DNA from: Devosia sp. ZB163 | GTDB lineage: Bacteria; Pseudomonadota; Alphaproteobacteria; Rhizobiales; Devosiaceae | Reading direction: 5' to 3' | NCBI RefSeq assembly: GCF_028613635.1 | Contig: NZ_JAQRMY010000001.1 | Coordinates: forward strand, 291,778 to 355,777 | Length of the DNA stretch: 64,000 nt | In this document: piece after piece, positions 54,241 to 62,760 of the stretch | Layout: each line of letters begins with the position of its first letter | Numbering within the stretch: position 1 is the first letter of the stretch | Notes under the pieces: generated by a model | Seen by the model: only the letters and a program-made list of their open reading frames with translations | Databases searched by the model: none | What the model was told of the DNA's origin: nothing | Made by a program: the position numbers and the translations under genes

Positions 54241-55167
54241 GTGCGCATGAAGTTTCTCGCCATCTGGCTGGCCCTTGCGGGGGTCTCCGGCCCTGCGCTC
54301 GGCGCCGAGGCGGGATTCAGCGTCTATGCGCTGGGCGGGTCCGGCTTCAACGCCGGCATCACCCCGCCGGCAGGCACCTATGTCACCCCGCTCGTCGGCT
54401 ATTATGCCGGCTCCATCGATGGCACCGTCACGCTGGGCGACGTCGACCTCGCGGCGGGCGCCGATGTCGGCTTCTTCCAGTCCGGCATCAACTTTCTCTA
54501 TGTGCCCGAGTTCGAGGTGCTGGGCGGCACGCTCGGCCTCAGCATCACGCCGATGATCGGCCATATCGACCTCGAGGCCAACGTCTCGGTCGGCGGTGGG
54601 CCGGGCATCAACCGCGAGGTTGCCGGCTGGGGCCTCGGCGATACCTGGATAAAGGCCCAGGTCGGCTGGTCCGAGGGCACATTCTTCTACACAGGCTACG
54701 TGCAGGGCCTGTTGCCGACCGGGACGTACGAGACGGGCTTTTTTCCAAGCACCGGCCTCAATCGCCCGGCTATTGACGTCGGCGGGGCGTTCACCTGGAT
54801 CGAGGCGACCTCCAAGATTCAGCTGAACGCCCAGGCCGGCTTCACCTTCAACTTCGAGAACCCCGCCACCGACTACCAGTCGGGCGCCGAGTTCCACCTC
54901 GATTGGGCCTTCGGCAAGGATTTCGGCAATGGCCTGACGGCGGGCATCGTCGGCTACAACTACCGCCAGCTCACCCCCGATACCGGCGACGGCGCCGTGC
55001 TGGGCGATTTCATGGGCCGCGTCGATGCCGTCGGCGTCGGTGGGCAGTACAGCACCAAGCTGGGCGAGACGCCGAGCACCTTCGCGCTGCGCTACTACCA
55101 CGAGTTCAACGCCGAGAAGCGCTGGGAAGGCAGCACTACGCTCGCCACGGCGACGTTCGCCTTCTAG
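54241..55167 (+). CDS. outer-membrane transporter-like protein (MetA-pathway phenol degradation family)
   Basis: A 308-residue exported beta-barrel protein. The signal peptide is MKFLAIWLALAGVSGPALGA. Amphipathic strands alternate throughout (YVTPLVGYYAGSIDG, LNAQAGFTFNFENPATDYQSGAEFHLDWAFG) and the chain ends in Phe (ATFAF), the usual signal for outer-membrane insertion. It resembles the Phenol_MetA_deg (PF13557) group, thought to pass hydrophobic substrates. The start is a GTG preceded by GGGGAGGA, with the ATG two codons later as alternative. Neighbours give no clue to substrate. Confidence 0.78.
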   Translation: MRMKFLAIWLALAGVSGPALGAEAGFSVYALGGSGFNAGITPPAGTYVTPLVGYYAGSIDGTVTLGDVDLAAGADVGFFQSGINFLYVPEFEVLGGTLGLSITPMIGHIDLEANVSVGGGPGINREVAGWGLGDTWIKAQVGWSEGTFFYTGYVQGLLPTGTYETGFFPSTGLNRPAIDVGGAFTWIEATSKIQLNAQAGFTFNFENPATDYQSGAEFHLDWAFGKDFGNGLTAGIVGYNYRQLTPDTGDGAVLGDFMGRVDAVGVGGQYSTKLGETPSTFALRYYHEFNAEKRWEGSTTLATATFAF

Positions 55168-55189
55168 GACGCGAACCGCAAGACAGGGC

Positions 55190-55215
55190 GAGGGGCGCCA
55201 CAGCGGGCACCCCTC
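55190..55215. terminator. shared hairpin between convergent genes
   Basis: GAGGGG (55190-55195) pairs with CCCCTC (55210-55215), with an inner GCC/GGC extension, between the outer-membrane protein gene and the BA14K gene. T runs are weak on both sides. Confidence 0.4.
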
Positions 55216-55224
55216 ATCTTCGTC

Positions 55225-55623
55225 CTAGAGGTTGCACCGGTGGTACTGACCATCATAGCCGAGGAACATGTCGGTCTGGGCATTGTAGGACCGATACTTG
55301 GCTTCGCAGGCCGCCACATGGTTGTCGTCGATCACGACCATGTTGTTGTTGTAGTAGCGGTCATTCGCGATGGCGGCGCCCACACCGAGCCCGACCGCGC
55401 CGGCCCCTATCCCCCAGCCGTAGGGACGGTAGCCCCAGCGGTTCATGTATCGGTTGCCGTTCCAGTAGTTGTTGTATCGCCGGTTGTTCCAGCCTCCATC
55501 CCAACGATTGCCCATCCCGGGACTGTAACCGTACCCGAGGCGTCCTTGCGCCTGGGCCGGCATCGAGGTTGCCATCAGTCCCAAAACTGCGGCCGCGACG
55601 GCTGCAAGAGCGAGCTTTCGCAT
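55225..55623 (-). CDS. BA14K-family exported protein
   Basis: A 132-residue exported protein. The signal peptide is MRKLALAAVAAAVLGLMATSMPAQA. The middle is rich in Gly, Tyr, Asn, Arg and Trp (NRWDGGWNNRRYNNYWNGNR) and a glycine-rich helix follows (GIGAGAVGLGVGAAIA). The C-terminus, HVAACEAKYRSYNAQTDMFLG plus the final YDGQYHRCNL, is the BA14K domain (PF07886), found mainly in Rhizobiales, where the Brucella 14-kDa protein is immunoreactive and has lectin-like properties. The start ATG is preceded by GGGAGAAGG. Confidence 0.88.
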   Translation of the reverse strand: MRKLALAAVAAAVLGLMATSMPAQAQGRLGYGYSPGMGNRWDGGWNNRRYNNYWNGNRYMNRWGYRPYGWGIGAGAVGLGVGAAIANDRYYNNNMVVIDDNHVAACEAKYRSYNAQTDMFLGYDGQYHRCNL

Positions 55624-56096
55624 CGCCTTCTCCCTTCCAAGTGAAGTGAGGCACAACGGAAATCCTCCACCCGCGTCATGGTTGCGCGCAGCACACCTGC
55701 GGGCACCGTCGCAGTCGAGGATATCCCTCGAACATGCGGGGCTCGGCCGCCAGCCACGACAGTTAACTCCCGCGGCGCATTCTCATCAAACTGGATGCGT
55801 ACAGGACCGAGCTGGAAGAGGGGGGGAGTGCGTGGGCTATCTGCTTGATAGCCTTGGGATCGGTCCGCGAGTTTCCTGGAATGTCACGGGAGGAATCTCT
55901 CACGGGCGACCCTGCAGAGTTGACGTGAATAGACCGATCGAGGGTCCGGATTTGTTAAATGTCGGGACCGATTGCCTGTGTACCGCCCCGGGACATCAGC
56001 CGTAGCTTGGTTCGACCTGGCGGCGTTTTGGCGACGCAGGCTGGGCCGTTTCCAGGAGCCGGAGGCAAGACGTTCAACCTTATCCAGGAGGACAGA
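55624..56096. other. divergent gap between BA14K and DUF2092 genes
   Basis: A 473-base region without a convincing gene. It contains a perfect stem GGCTATC-tgctt-GATAGCC (55835-55853). Both flanking genes start from it, so it must hold two promoters; I could not place them with confidence. Confidence 0.5.
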
Positions 56097-56900
56097 TTGT
56101 CAGCAAAGTTCACGTTGAAAGTGACCTCCAGAACGGTCGCCATTGCCGGAATTGCCGCGTTGGCCGGACTGGCCGGCGCCATACCGTCGCAAGCCGACGA
56201 GGCTGATGCCAAGACGCTGCTCAAGCAGATGTCGGACTACCTGGCGGCCCAGAAGGCATTCTCGTTTGACTACGACAGCGACCTGGAGGTCGTGACCAAG
56301 GATCAGCAGAAGCTTGCGTTGGCGAGCTCGGGCAACATGGCCGTCGAGCGGCCGGACAAGCTGCGGGCCGAACGCGTTGGCGGCTTCACCGATGTCGAAG
56401 TCGTCTATGACGGGAAAACGCTCTCGATCCTGGGCGACCAGAAGAGCGCCTACAGCCAGGCGGAACTGCCCGGGACCCTCGACCAGCTATTCGACACCCT
56501 GCGCGACAAGTACGGCCGCCCGATCTCTGGAGCCGATCTGCTCTTGTCCGACGTCTACGATGCGCTGATGCCGGAGGTGAAGGATGTGAAGGACCTGGGG
56601 AGCGGCGTCATCGGCGGTGTCGAGTGCAATCATCTCGCGTTTCGAACGGACGAGGTCGATTGGCAGATCTGGATAGCCACCGGAGCCGATCCCTATCCAT
56701 GCCGCTATGTCGTCACCAGCAAGGAGGTGCCGGGCTCTCCGGAGTACCGGGTCGACCTGAGAAACTGGAAGGCGGGCGACAAGGTGGCGCAGGCCGATTT
56801 CGGGTTCCAGCCGCCTGCCAACGCCAAGAAGGTCGAAATGTCCGATCTCCCGGAGACGGATGAGCTACCGAAATCGTTCGCGGTCGGAGGCACGAAATGA
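56097..56900 (+). CDS. DUF2092 exported protein
   Basis: A 267-residue predicted periplasmic protein of the DUF2092 family. The TTG start is chosen because a perfect AGGAGG lies five bases upstream; it gives a signal region VAIAGIAALAGLAGAIPSQADEADA. The mature part, with MSDYLAAQKAFSFDYDSDLEVV, KLALASSGNMAVERPDKLRAER, VVYDGKTLSILGDQKSAYSQAE and CNHLAFRTDEVDWQIWIATG, has the half-barrel pattern shared with LolA/LolB-like lipid binders, so it may handle lipids. Its stop overlaps the next gene's ATG. Confidence 0.8.
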   Translation: MSAKFTLKVTSRTVAIAGIAALAGLAGAIPSQADEADAKTLLKQMSDYLAAQKAFSFDYDSDLEVVTKDQQKLALASSGNMAVERPDKLRAERVGGFTDVEVVYDGKTLSILGDQKSAYSQAELPGTLDQLFDTLRDKYGRPISGADLLLSDVYDALMPEVKDVKDLGSGVIGGVECNHLAFRTDEVDWQIWIATGADPYPCRYVVTSKEVPGSPEYRVDLRNWKAGDKVAQADFGFQPPANAKKVEMSDLPETDELPKSFAVGGTK

Positions 56901-57109
56901 CACTCAGTCGAAAGCTCGGAATAGCAGTACTGGCCACGGTGATTGGCATTTGCGGCCTCGAGATCGGAGTGAGCATTGGTGTACCGGGCGTGCCCGGGGT
57001 CGTGTCGGAGGCCTATGCCAAGGTGGGGCGGCCGCTGACACCGGTCAGCGCTGCCGGGGCGGCCCGGCGTACGGCCCGTCGGTGCGCGACAGGCGTCTAC
57101 GCCTGCTAG
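56897..57109 (+). CDS. small exported Arg-rich protein coupled to DUF2092
   Basis: A 70-residue protein. The N-terminal 40 residues form a signal peptide or anchor (LGIAVLATVIGICGLEIGVSIGV... SEAYAKVG). The short mature tail is basic, GAARRTARRCATGVYAC, with two cysteines. It starts by ATGA overlap with the DUF2092 gene, strongly suggesting a functional pair. I know of no characterised function. Confidence 0.7.
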   Translation: MTLSRKLGIAVLATVIGICGLEIGVSIGVPGVPGVVSEAYAKVGRPLTPVSAAGAARRTARRCATGVYAC

Positions 57110-57160
57110 CCCTCATCGCTCCCTGAACCCCGTACCTCCGGCGGCCTGTTGCTGTCTCAA

Positions 57161-57176
57161 GGATTCACGTGGAACA
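57161..57176. other. parS-like site K (13/16)
   Basis: GGATTCACGTGGAACA, identical to site I, lies in the convergent gap before the aminotransferase. It carries GATTC. Confidence 0.45.
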
Positions 57177-57178
57177 TC

Positions 57179-58360
57179 TCACGCGAGGAAGGTGCGCAAC
57201 CGCCTTGTGCCTTCGCGCAGCTTCTCCGCGCTGACGGCATGGCACCAGCGCAGCCAGCCGTCGCCCTCGGGGCCGAAGGCGCCGCCGGGGGCGAGGCCGA
57301 GGCCGGCTTCTTCGACGAGGCGCCTGGCGAGTTCGAGCGTATCGTCCTGGCCTTCGATGCGGAAGAAGACATACATCGCGCCGCCGGCATCGGGCACGAC
57401 CACGCCCGGCATGGCGGCGAGTTCATCGACGAGGAGGCGGCGCGTCGTGGTCAGCTGCTGCCTGAGGCGGGCGACTTCGGCTTCGCCCTGATCGAGCGCC
57501 ACCGTCGCGGCGCGCTGGATGGGCTCGAGGATGCAGGACGTGTTGAACTCGATGATCTTGCCCAGGTCCGTCGCCAGCGCCTCGGGGGTCACGATCCAGC
57601 CGACGCGCCAGCCCGTCATCGACCAGGCCTTCGAGAAGCTGTTGACCGAGAGGATCCGGTCGCCCGGCTCGTAGCGGCGGAGGAAGGACGGCGCCGATGG
57701 CCGGGCGGGGTCGTGCACCAGCCGCTCGTAGACATCGTCGCTGAGGACCCAGATGCCGTGCTTGCGGCAGTGGGAGAGGATGGCGTCGACCTCGTCTTCC
57801 TCGATGGTCCAGCCGGTCGGGTTGTTGGGCGAGTTGATGATGACGAGGCGGGTGTCGGGCGTCAGCGCCGCAAGCAGCCGGTCGAGGTCGAGCCCCCAGC
57901 GGCCGTCCGTCACCGCCAGCGGCACGCGCGTCACTTCGGCCCCGAGGATGCGCGGGATCTCGACGATGTTGGGCCAGAGCGGGGTGACGGCGACGACCTT
58001 GTCGCCGGCCGAGACGATGAGCTGCATGGCGAGCATCAGGCCCGAGACGCCCGAGCCGACCGCGGCGATCCGCTCCGGCCCGACCGGGCGGCCATGGAGG
58101 CCGGAGAGGTAGCGCGCGATCGCTTCGCGGAGGTACGGCCGCCCCAGGTTCTGCGAATAGAAGGTCTCGCCCGAGCCGAGCGATGCGATCGCCGCCTCGC
58201 GGATGAACTGCGGCGTCGGCTGGTCGGATACGCCGAACCAGAAGGCCAGCACGTCGTCCCGTCCCATTGCCGCATTGGCAACGTCGCGGATCAGCGAACT
58301 CTTGAGATCGCGTACCGCGTCGCGCGCGGCAATGGGGAAGGGGAGGGTGGAGAGGTCCAT
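57179..58360 (-). CDS. PLP-dependent aminotransferase (class I)
   Basis: A 393-residue fold-type I aminotransferase. The N-terminal region has FWFGVSDQPTPQFIREAA and YSQNLGRPYLREAIARYL, the cofactor region INSPNNPTGW, LSDDVYERLVHD, and the PLP lysine motif SVNSFSKAWSMTGWRVGW (near residue 245). These features fit aspartate/aromatic aminotransferase-like enzymes; the substrate cannot be assigned. It is transcribed alone from the minus strand, behind an R2 repeat. Confidence 0.88.
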   Translation of the reverse strand: MDLSTLPFPIAARDAVRDLKSSLIRDVANAAMGRDDVLAFWFGVSDQPTPQFIREAAIASLGSGETFYSQNLGRPYLREAIARYLSGLHGRPVGPERIAAVGSGVSGLMLAMQLIVSAGDKVVAVTPLWPNIVEIPRILGAEVTRVPLAVTDGRWGLDLDRLLAALTPDTRLVIINSPNNPTGWTIEEDEVDAILSHCRKHGIWVLSDDVYERLVHDPARPSAPSFLRRYEPGDRILSVNSFSKAWSMTGWRVGWIVTPEALATDLGKIIEFNTSCILEPIQRAATVALDQGEAEVARLRQQLTTTRRLLVDELAAMPGVVVPDAGGAMYVFFRIEGQDDTLELARRLVEEAGLGLAPGGAFGPEGDGWLRWCHAVSAEKLREGTRRLRTFLA

Positions 58361-58445
58361 GGCGGGCTCGGCGTTCGGGATAACCGTTCGTAGAGCATTG
58401 GTGGCCGTTGAGCCAGCTGGGGACGGGCTCCCGGTTCCCGAGCCG

Positions 58446-58490
58446 CACCACCCCCACCCACGGTCCGTCCCCTCAGGGGGGAGGGAGGCG
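58446..58490. repeat. extragenic repeat R2, partial copy 4
   Basis: A caccacccccaccca...ggtccgtcccctcaggggggagggaggc stretch resembles part of the R2 repeats, in the gap between the aminotransferase and the lipid kinase. Confidence 0.45.
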
Positions 58491-58503
58491 ATAGGGGATG
58501 GCC

Positions 58504-59385
58504 CTACGGCGCGAACACTTCGATCGCGGCCGGGCGGATCAGGAAGTGCGCCGGGGTGTAGGTGACGATGTCGCCGTCGGTGTTCACCGGCATCGGCTCC
58601 CTGGTGCGGATGTCGAACTCGACCGATTTGTCGGTGCGGACCTCTTCCCAGGCCCCGTGCGTGCCGCGCCGGAAGTGGCCGAAGAGCAGCAGGAGCTTGA
58701 ACACATTGTCCTGCTCGAGGCTGTAGAGGTCGAGGTGCCCGTCGTCGATCGCGGCATTCTCCTCGATCACCGTGCCGCCGCCATAGTGCCGGCCATTGCC
58801 GACCGCGATCTGCAGCGTCTTCACCTTCTCCTCGCCGCGCGCCGAAATGATCGTCGCCCTGAACGGCCGCGCCCGCGCCAGCACCTTGAGGGCTGCCAGC
58901 GCATAGCCGAGCTTGCCCCAGCGGCGCTTGGCCTCGCGGGTGAGCCCGTTTGCGAGGTCGGCGCTGAGCCCGATGCTTGCGACGTTGAAGAACGGGTGCC
59001 TGTTGACCTCGCCCAGGTCCACCCGCCGCGTCCTGCCGGCGATGATCACGTCGGCGGCGCTGAGCAGGTTGTCCGAGATCTCGAGGGTGCGGGCGAGATC
59101 GTTGGCCGTCCCCATGGGGAGGATGCCCATCGGCAGGCCCGTCGCCAGCACGCCCCTGGCCGCCGAGTTGAGCGTGCCGTCGCCGCCGCAGACGATGACG
59201 AGGTCGAAATCGTCGCCGCGCCGGATGATGTCGCTGCTCACTTCGTCAGCCGAGTTGAAGCGCTCGACCGAGACGCTGATTCCGCCTGCCTGCAGGCGTT
59301 CGATCACCGGCTCGAGCGCCGCCGTGCCGCGGCGCGCATTGGGATTGACCAGCATCAGGGCGCGTCTGGTGCGAGGTTCGATCAT
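58504..59385 (-). CDS. diacylglycerol/lipid kinase (YegS-like)
   Basis: A 293-residue DAG-kinase-catalytic-domain protein that phosphorylates lipids at the membrane face. The glycine-rich ATP site is VIVCGGDGTLNSAARGVL (residues about 62-79), followed by MGILPMGTANDLARTL, both diagnostic. The N-terminal ALMLVNPNARRG and the C-terminal all-beta lobe with GGGTVIEENAAIDDGHLDLYSL are normal. Actual lipid substrate unknown. It is divergent from the FIST gene across a gap with a strong palindrome. Confidence 0.9.
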   Translation of the reverse strand: MIEPRTRRALMLVNPNARRGTAALEPVIERLQAGGISVSVERFNSADEVSSDIIRRGDDFDLVIVCGGDGTLNSAARGVLATGLPMGILPMGTANDLARTLEISDNLLSAADVIIAGRTRRVDLGEVNRHPFFNVASIGLSADLANGLTREAKRRWGKLGYALAALKVLARARPFRATIISARGEEKVKTLQIAVGNGRHYGGGTVIEENAAIDDGHLDLYSLEQDNVFKLLLLFGHFRRGTHGAWEEVRTDKSVEFDIRTREPMPVNTDGDIVTYTPAHFLIRPAAIEVFAP

Positions 59386-59474
59386 CGGCGGTCGGTATCC
59401 CCAAACTGGGCATCACATGGGGCAGAACGCAGCCGGGCGCAACAGCGACCGCGTTAACTCTTGGCGAGGTTCGT

Positions 59475-59552
59475 GACGTGGGCCGTCGCGGCCGAGATTT
59501 GCGCCAAAAGGCACAAATCTCGGCGGAGAAGCGGGAAGACGTGGCCCGTCGC
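59475..59552. promoter_or_regulatory. palindrome framed by direct repeats, lipid kinase/FIST gap
   Basis: CCGAGATTTG (59492-59501) pairs perfectly with CAAATCTCGG (59514-59523). On both sides stands a 15-base direct repeat, GACGTGGGCCGTCGC (59475-59489) and GACGTGGCCCGTCGC (59538-59552), one mismatch apart. The arrangement lies between divergent genes and may be an operator. Confidence 0.5.
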
Positions 59553-59654
59553 CTAAGTCTGGCTTGCAAGCAAACGCATAGGCCTGTCTCGGCAGAAAGT
59601 TAAGATTTACTGCTCACAATGAGTAGATGAGCTGGAGCGTGGAGAAAAAGTTTC

Positions 59655-60806
59655 GTGCGTGCCTCGCGACTGTTCTGGGATGAGACTTCGCACTGGTCGA
59701 TGGAGGGGGCCCAACTCGACGACGCAGGACTGGTGCTTTACTTCGGCACGCGCCGGATGCTCGCTGGTGGCCAGCTCTACGAGGCATTGCAGGAGCGCTT
59801 CCCCGAGGCGCATGTACTCGGGTGCTCGACCGGCGGTCAGCTGTCGGGCCTCGATGTCAGCGATGACCGGCTCAGCGCCGTCGCCATCGCCTTCGACGAT
59901 ACGCACCTGCGCGCCGCCACGGCCCCGATCGAGGGCGCCGCAGGCTCGCGCGCCGCGGGCGCCGCCATCGGTGAGGCCCTCAAGGCCAGGAACCTCGCGG
60001 GCGTGTTCGTCCTGTCGGACGGCATCAACGTCAACGGCAGCGCCCTCGTCGAGGGTATCGCCGGCGAGGTCGGCAGCCATGTGCCGGTGAGCGGTGGCCT
60101 CGCCGGGGACGGAGAGGCCTTCGTCGCGACGCTGGTCGGCTGCAATGGTCCGCCGGTATCCGGCCAGGTCGCAGCCATCGGCTTTTATGGCGGCGCGATC
60201 CGCCTGGGCTACGGCAGTGCCGGCGGCTGGGACGTGTTCGGCCCCACCCGGCGCATCACCCGCTCGGTCGGCAACGTCCTCTTCGAGGTCGACGGCAAGC
60301 CGGCGCTGGACCTCTACAAGCTCTATCTCGGCCCCGAGGACAGCCAGAACCTGCCCGGGTCGGCACTGCTGTTTCCGCTCCGCATCTTCAATTCGCGCCG
60401 CCCCGAAGAGGGGGTAGTCCGCACCATCGTCGCCGTCGATCACAAGGCGGCCTCGATGACCTTTGCCGGCGATATGCCGGAGGGCTGGTCGGCGCAGCTG
60501 ATGCGCGGCAGCTTCGATCGCCTGAGCGCCGGCGCCGCCAAGGCGACGCATCTCGCGGTCACCGGGGCACGGCTGCAGCAGGATACGCCCAGCGTCGCCA
60601 TCTTCGTTTCCAGCGTCGGTCGCCGCCTGCTGATGGGGCAGCGGATCGCCGATGAGATCGAAGCGGCCAATTCCGAGCTCACGCCGAACTGCCTGTCGGT
60701 GGGCTTCTACTCCTACGGCGAGTTCTCGCCCAACGAGGTTTCGGGCTTTGCCCAGCTGCACAACCAGACCATGACCGTCACGGTCCTCGCCGAAGAGGTG
60801 GTGTGA
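59655..60806 (+). CDS. FIST-domain sensory protein
   Basis: A 383-residue protein made of FIST N and FIST C domains, presumed small-molecule (amino-acid-like) sensor modules. The FIST N part has LVLYFGTRRMLAGGQLYEALQERFPEAHVLGCSTGGQLSG and VPVSGGLAGDGEAFV. FIST C has GNVLFEVDGKPALDLYKLYLG and the closing LSVGFYSYGEFSPNEVSGFAQLHNQTMTVTVL. It is cytoplasmic, without its own output domain. The start is GTG. Its stop overlaps the GTG of the GGDEF-EAL gene, so the sensor is probably the input for that enzyme. Confidence 0.9.
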   Translation: MRASRLFWDETSHWSMEGAQLDDAGLVLYFGTRRMLAGGQLYEALQERFPEAHVLGCSTGGQLSGLDVSDDRLSAVAIAFDDTHLRAATAPIEGAAGSRAAGAAIGEALKARNLAGVFVLSDGINVNGSALVEGIAGEVGSHVPVSGGLAGDGEAFVATLVGCNGPPVSGQVAAIGFYGGAIRLGYGSAGGWDVFGPTRRITRSVGNVLFEVDGKPALDLYKLYLGPEDSQNLPGSALLFPLRIFNSRRPEEGVVRTIVAVDHKAASMTFAGDMPEGWSAQLMRGSFDRLSAGAAKATHLAVTGARLQQDTPSVAIFVSSVGRRLLMGQRIADEIEAANSELTPNCLSVGFYSYGEFSPNEVSGFAQLHNQTMTVTVLAEEVV

Positions 60807-62725
60807 CCGTGCGCAGACTGTTCGAGAGGCAGCTCAGAAAGGCGACCGATGACGATGGCAACATCGACATCGAGGCCCTGGGTCGCCTCGTCAGTGCTGC
60901 CTATGAAGAAGCCGAGCACGACCGGACGCGAACGGATCGCTCGATCGAGCTGATGGTCGAGGAACTCACCGCCTTCCAGGCCGGCCTCGAGGAGGAGATC
61001 GGCAAGCGCACGGCCCAGCTGCGGCTCAGCCAGCAGAAGCTGCGGACGCAGAATACCCGCTTCTTCACGGCGCTCGAGAACATGTCGCAGGGCCTTGCCA
61101 TGTTCGACCGCAACCAGCGCCTGCTGATCTGCAACCAGCAATACCTCAACATGTACGACCTGCCGCGTCGCTACGGCCGGCGGGGCACCACCCTGACGGC
61201 CATCATCAAGGCCCGGATTGCGGCGGGGACCGCACCCGATATCGATCCCGGCGCCTATATCGAGGAGCGTCTCTCGACCGCCGCCGAAGGCCTCGATTCG
61301 AGTATCACCCACCATTTGAGGAACGGTCGCGTGATTTCGGTCAGTCATCGCGCCATGCCCGATGGCGGCTGGGTCACCATGCACATGGACATCACCGAGC
61401 TGCACCGCATGCAGGCCGAGCTGGCCTACCAGGCCTATCATGACGTACTGACCGGCCTGCCCAATCGCAACAAGCTCCACCAGGAGCTCGAAACCGCCTT
61501 CGAGAGCCTCGACACCGACGACTGCTTCGCCGTGCTCTGCCTCGACCTCGACAGCTTCAAGGCGATCAATGATACGATGGGGCACGCGGCCGGCGACGAA
61601 CTGTTGCGGCAGGTCGCCAACCGGCTGCGCCGTAGCGTCGGGGACCGGGGGATCGTCGCCCGCATGGGGGGCGACGAGTTCGCCATCATGCTGCGCGATG
61701 CCGGCGAAGAGCAAGCGGCAGGGCTGGCGACGACCGTGCTCGACGCCATCCGCCAGCCGCTCGACATCGAGGGGCACTCCGTGCTCGTCGGCGCCAGCGT
61801 CGGCGTGGCGGTTGCGCCGCGCGACGGCAATACCCCGGACCGGCTGCTCAACAATGCCGACCTGGCGCTCTATTCGATCAAGCGCGGGCGGCGCGGCGGC
61901 TATCGCCTCTACGAGCCCGGCCTCGCCGGCTCGACCCGCGGGCGCGTCCAGCTCGAGAACGACCTGAGGCGGGCGCTTCCCAATGGCCAGCTCGAGCTCT
62001 GGTACCAGCCGATCCTCGATCTCGAATCGGGCGCGCTGAGCGGCTTCGAGGCGTTGCTGCGCTGGCAGCACCCGACGGAAGGCACGATCCTCCCCTCGCT
62101 CTTCATACCGCTCGCCGAGGAGACGGGACTGATCGGGCCGATCGGCGAATGGGTGATCCGCGAGGCCTTCGCCGAAGCCGCCAGCTGGCCGCATCCCCTC
62201 GGCATCGCCGTCAACGTGTCCTCGAGCCAGTTCGATCGCGGCAACCTTGTCGGCATCGTTGCCAACGCCCTGGGGGCGAGCGGCCTGGCGCCCGGTCGGG
62301 TCGAGATCGAGATCACCGAGACGATCTTCCTCGAGAACAACTCGGCCAACCTGAGCGTCCTCCACCAGCTGCGCGAACTCGGCCTCAAGATCGCGCTCGA
62401 CGATTTCGGCGTCGGCTACTCGGCCCTGAGCTACCTGTTGGCGTTCCCGTTCGACAAGCTCAAGATCGACGGCTCGTTCGTCCGCGCGCTGGACCACAAT
62501 CCGGGGGCGGAGGCCATCCTCAAGGCGGTCGCCGATGTCGCCGCTCGCATGGGCATCGTCGCGACGGCCGAGGGCATCGAGACCGACGCGCAGTTCAGCA
62601 AGGTACGCGAGCTCGGCTACGGCGAAGGCCAGGGATTCCTGATCTCGCGACCCCTCAACCGCAAGGGGGTGTACGAGCTTCTGCACTCGGACGCGGCCCC
62701 CGACCTGCGCAAGGCGGGGCCATAG
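60803..62725 (+). CDS. PAS-GGDEF-EAL cyclic-di-GMP enzyme
   Basis: A 640-residue cytoplasmic protein. A coiled coil (residues about 30-85) leads into a PAS domain (FFTALENMSQGLAMFDRNQRLLICNQQYLNMY). The GGDEF domain has an intact MGGDEFAIML (near residue 290) and the EAL domain an intact GFEALLRW (near 415), with DDFGVGYSALSYL and KIDGSFV further on. Both c-di-GMP synthesis and breakdown are therefore possible; no clear RxxD inhibitory site precedes GGDEF. Translation is coupled to the FIST gene by GTGA, which implies joint function. Confidence 0.93.
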   Translation: MTVRRLFERQLRKATDDDGNIDIEALGRLVSAAYEEAEHDRTRTDRSIELMVEELTAFQAGLEEEIGKRTAQLRLSQQKLRTQNTRFFTALENMSQGLAMFDRNQRLLICNQQYLNMYDLPRRYGRRGTTLTAIIKARIAAGTAPDIDPGAYIEERLSTAAEGLDSSITHHLRNGRVISVSHRAMPDGGWVTMHMDITELHRMQAELAYQAYHDVLTGLPNRNKLHQELETAFESLDTDDCFAVLCLDLDSFKAINDTMGHAAGDELLRQVANRLRRSVGDRGIVARMGGDEFAIMLRDAGEEQAAGLATTVLDAIRQPLDIEGHSVLVGASVGVAVAPRDGNTPDRLLNNADLALYSIKRGRRGGYRLYEPGLAGSTRGRVQLENDLRRALPNGQLELWYQPILDLESGALSGFEALLRWQHPTEGTILPSLFIPLAEETGLIGPIGEWVIREAFAEAASWPHPLGIAVNVSSSQFDRGNLVGIVANALGASGLAPGRVEIEITETIFLENNSANLSVLHQLRELGLKIALDDFGVGYSALSYLLAFPFDKLKIDGSFVRALDHNPGAEAILKAVADVAARMGIVATAEGIETDAQFSKVRELGYGEGQGFLISRPLNRKGVYELLHSDAAPDLRKAGP

Positions 62726-62728
62726 GCA

Positions 62729-62754
62729 AAGGGCCGGGATCGCTCCCGGCCCTT
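62729..62754. terminator. bidirectional hairpin between GGDEF-EAL gene and hslU
   Basis: AAGGGCCGGGA (62729-62739) pairs perfectly with TCCCGGCCCTT (62744-62754) around a TCGC loop, between two convergent genes. T runs are short on both sides. Confidence 0.7.
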
Positions 62755-62760
62755 CAAGCT

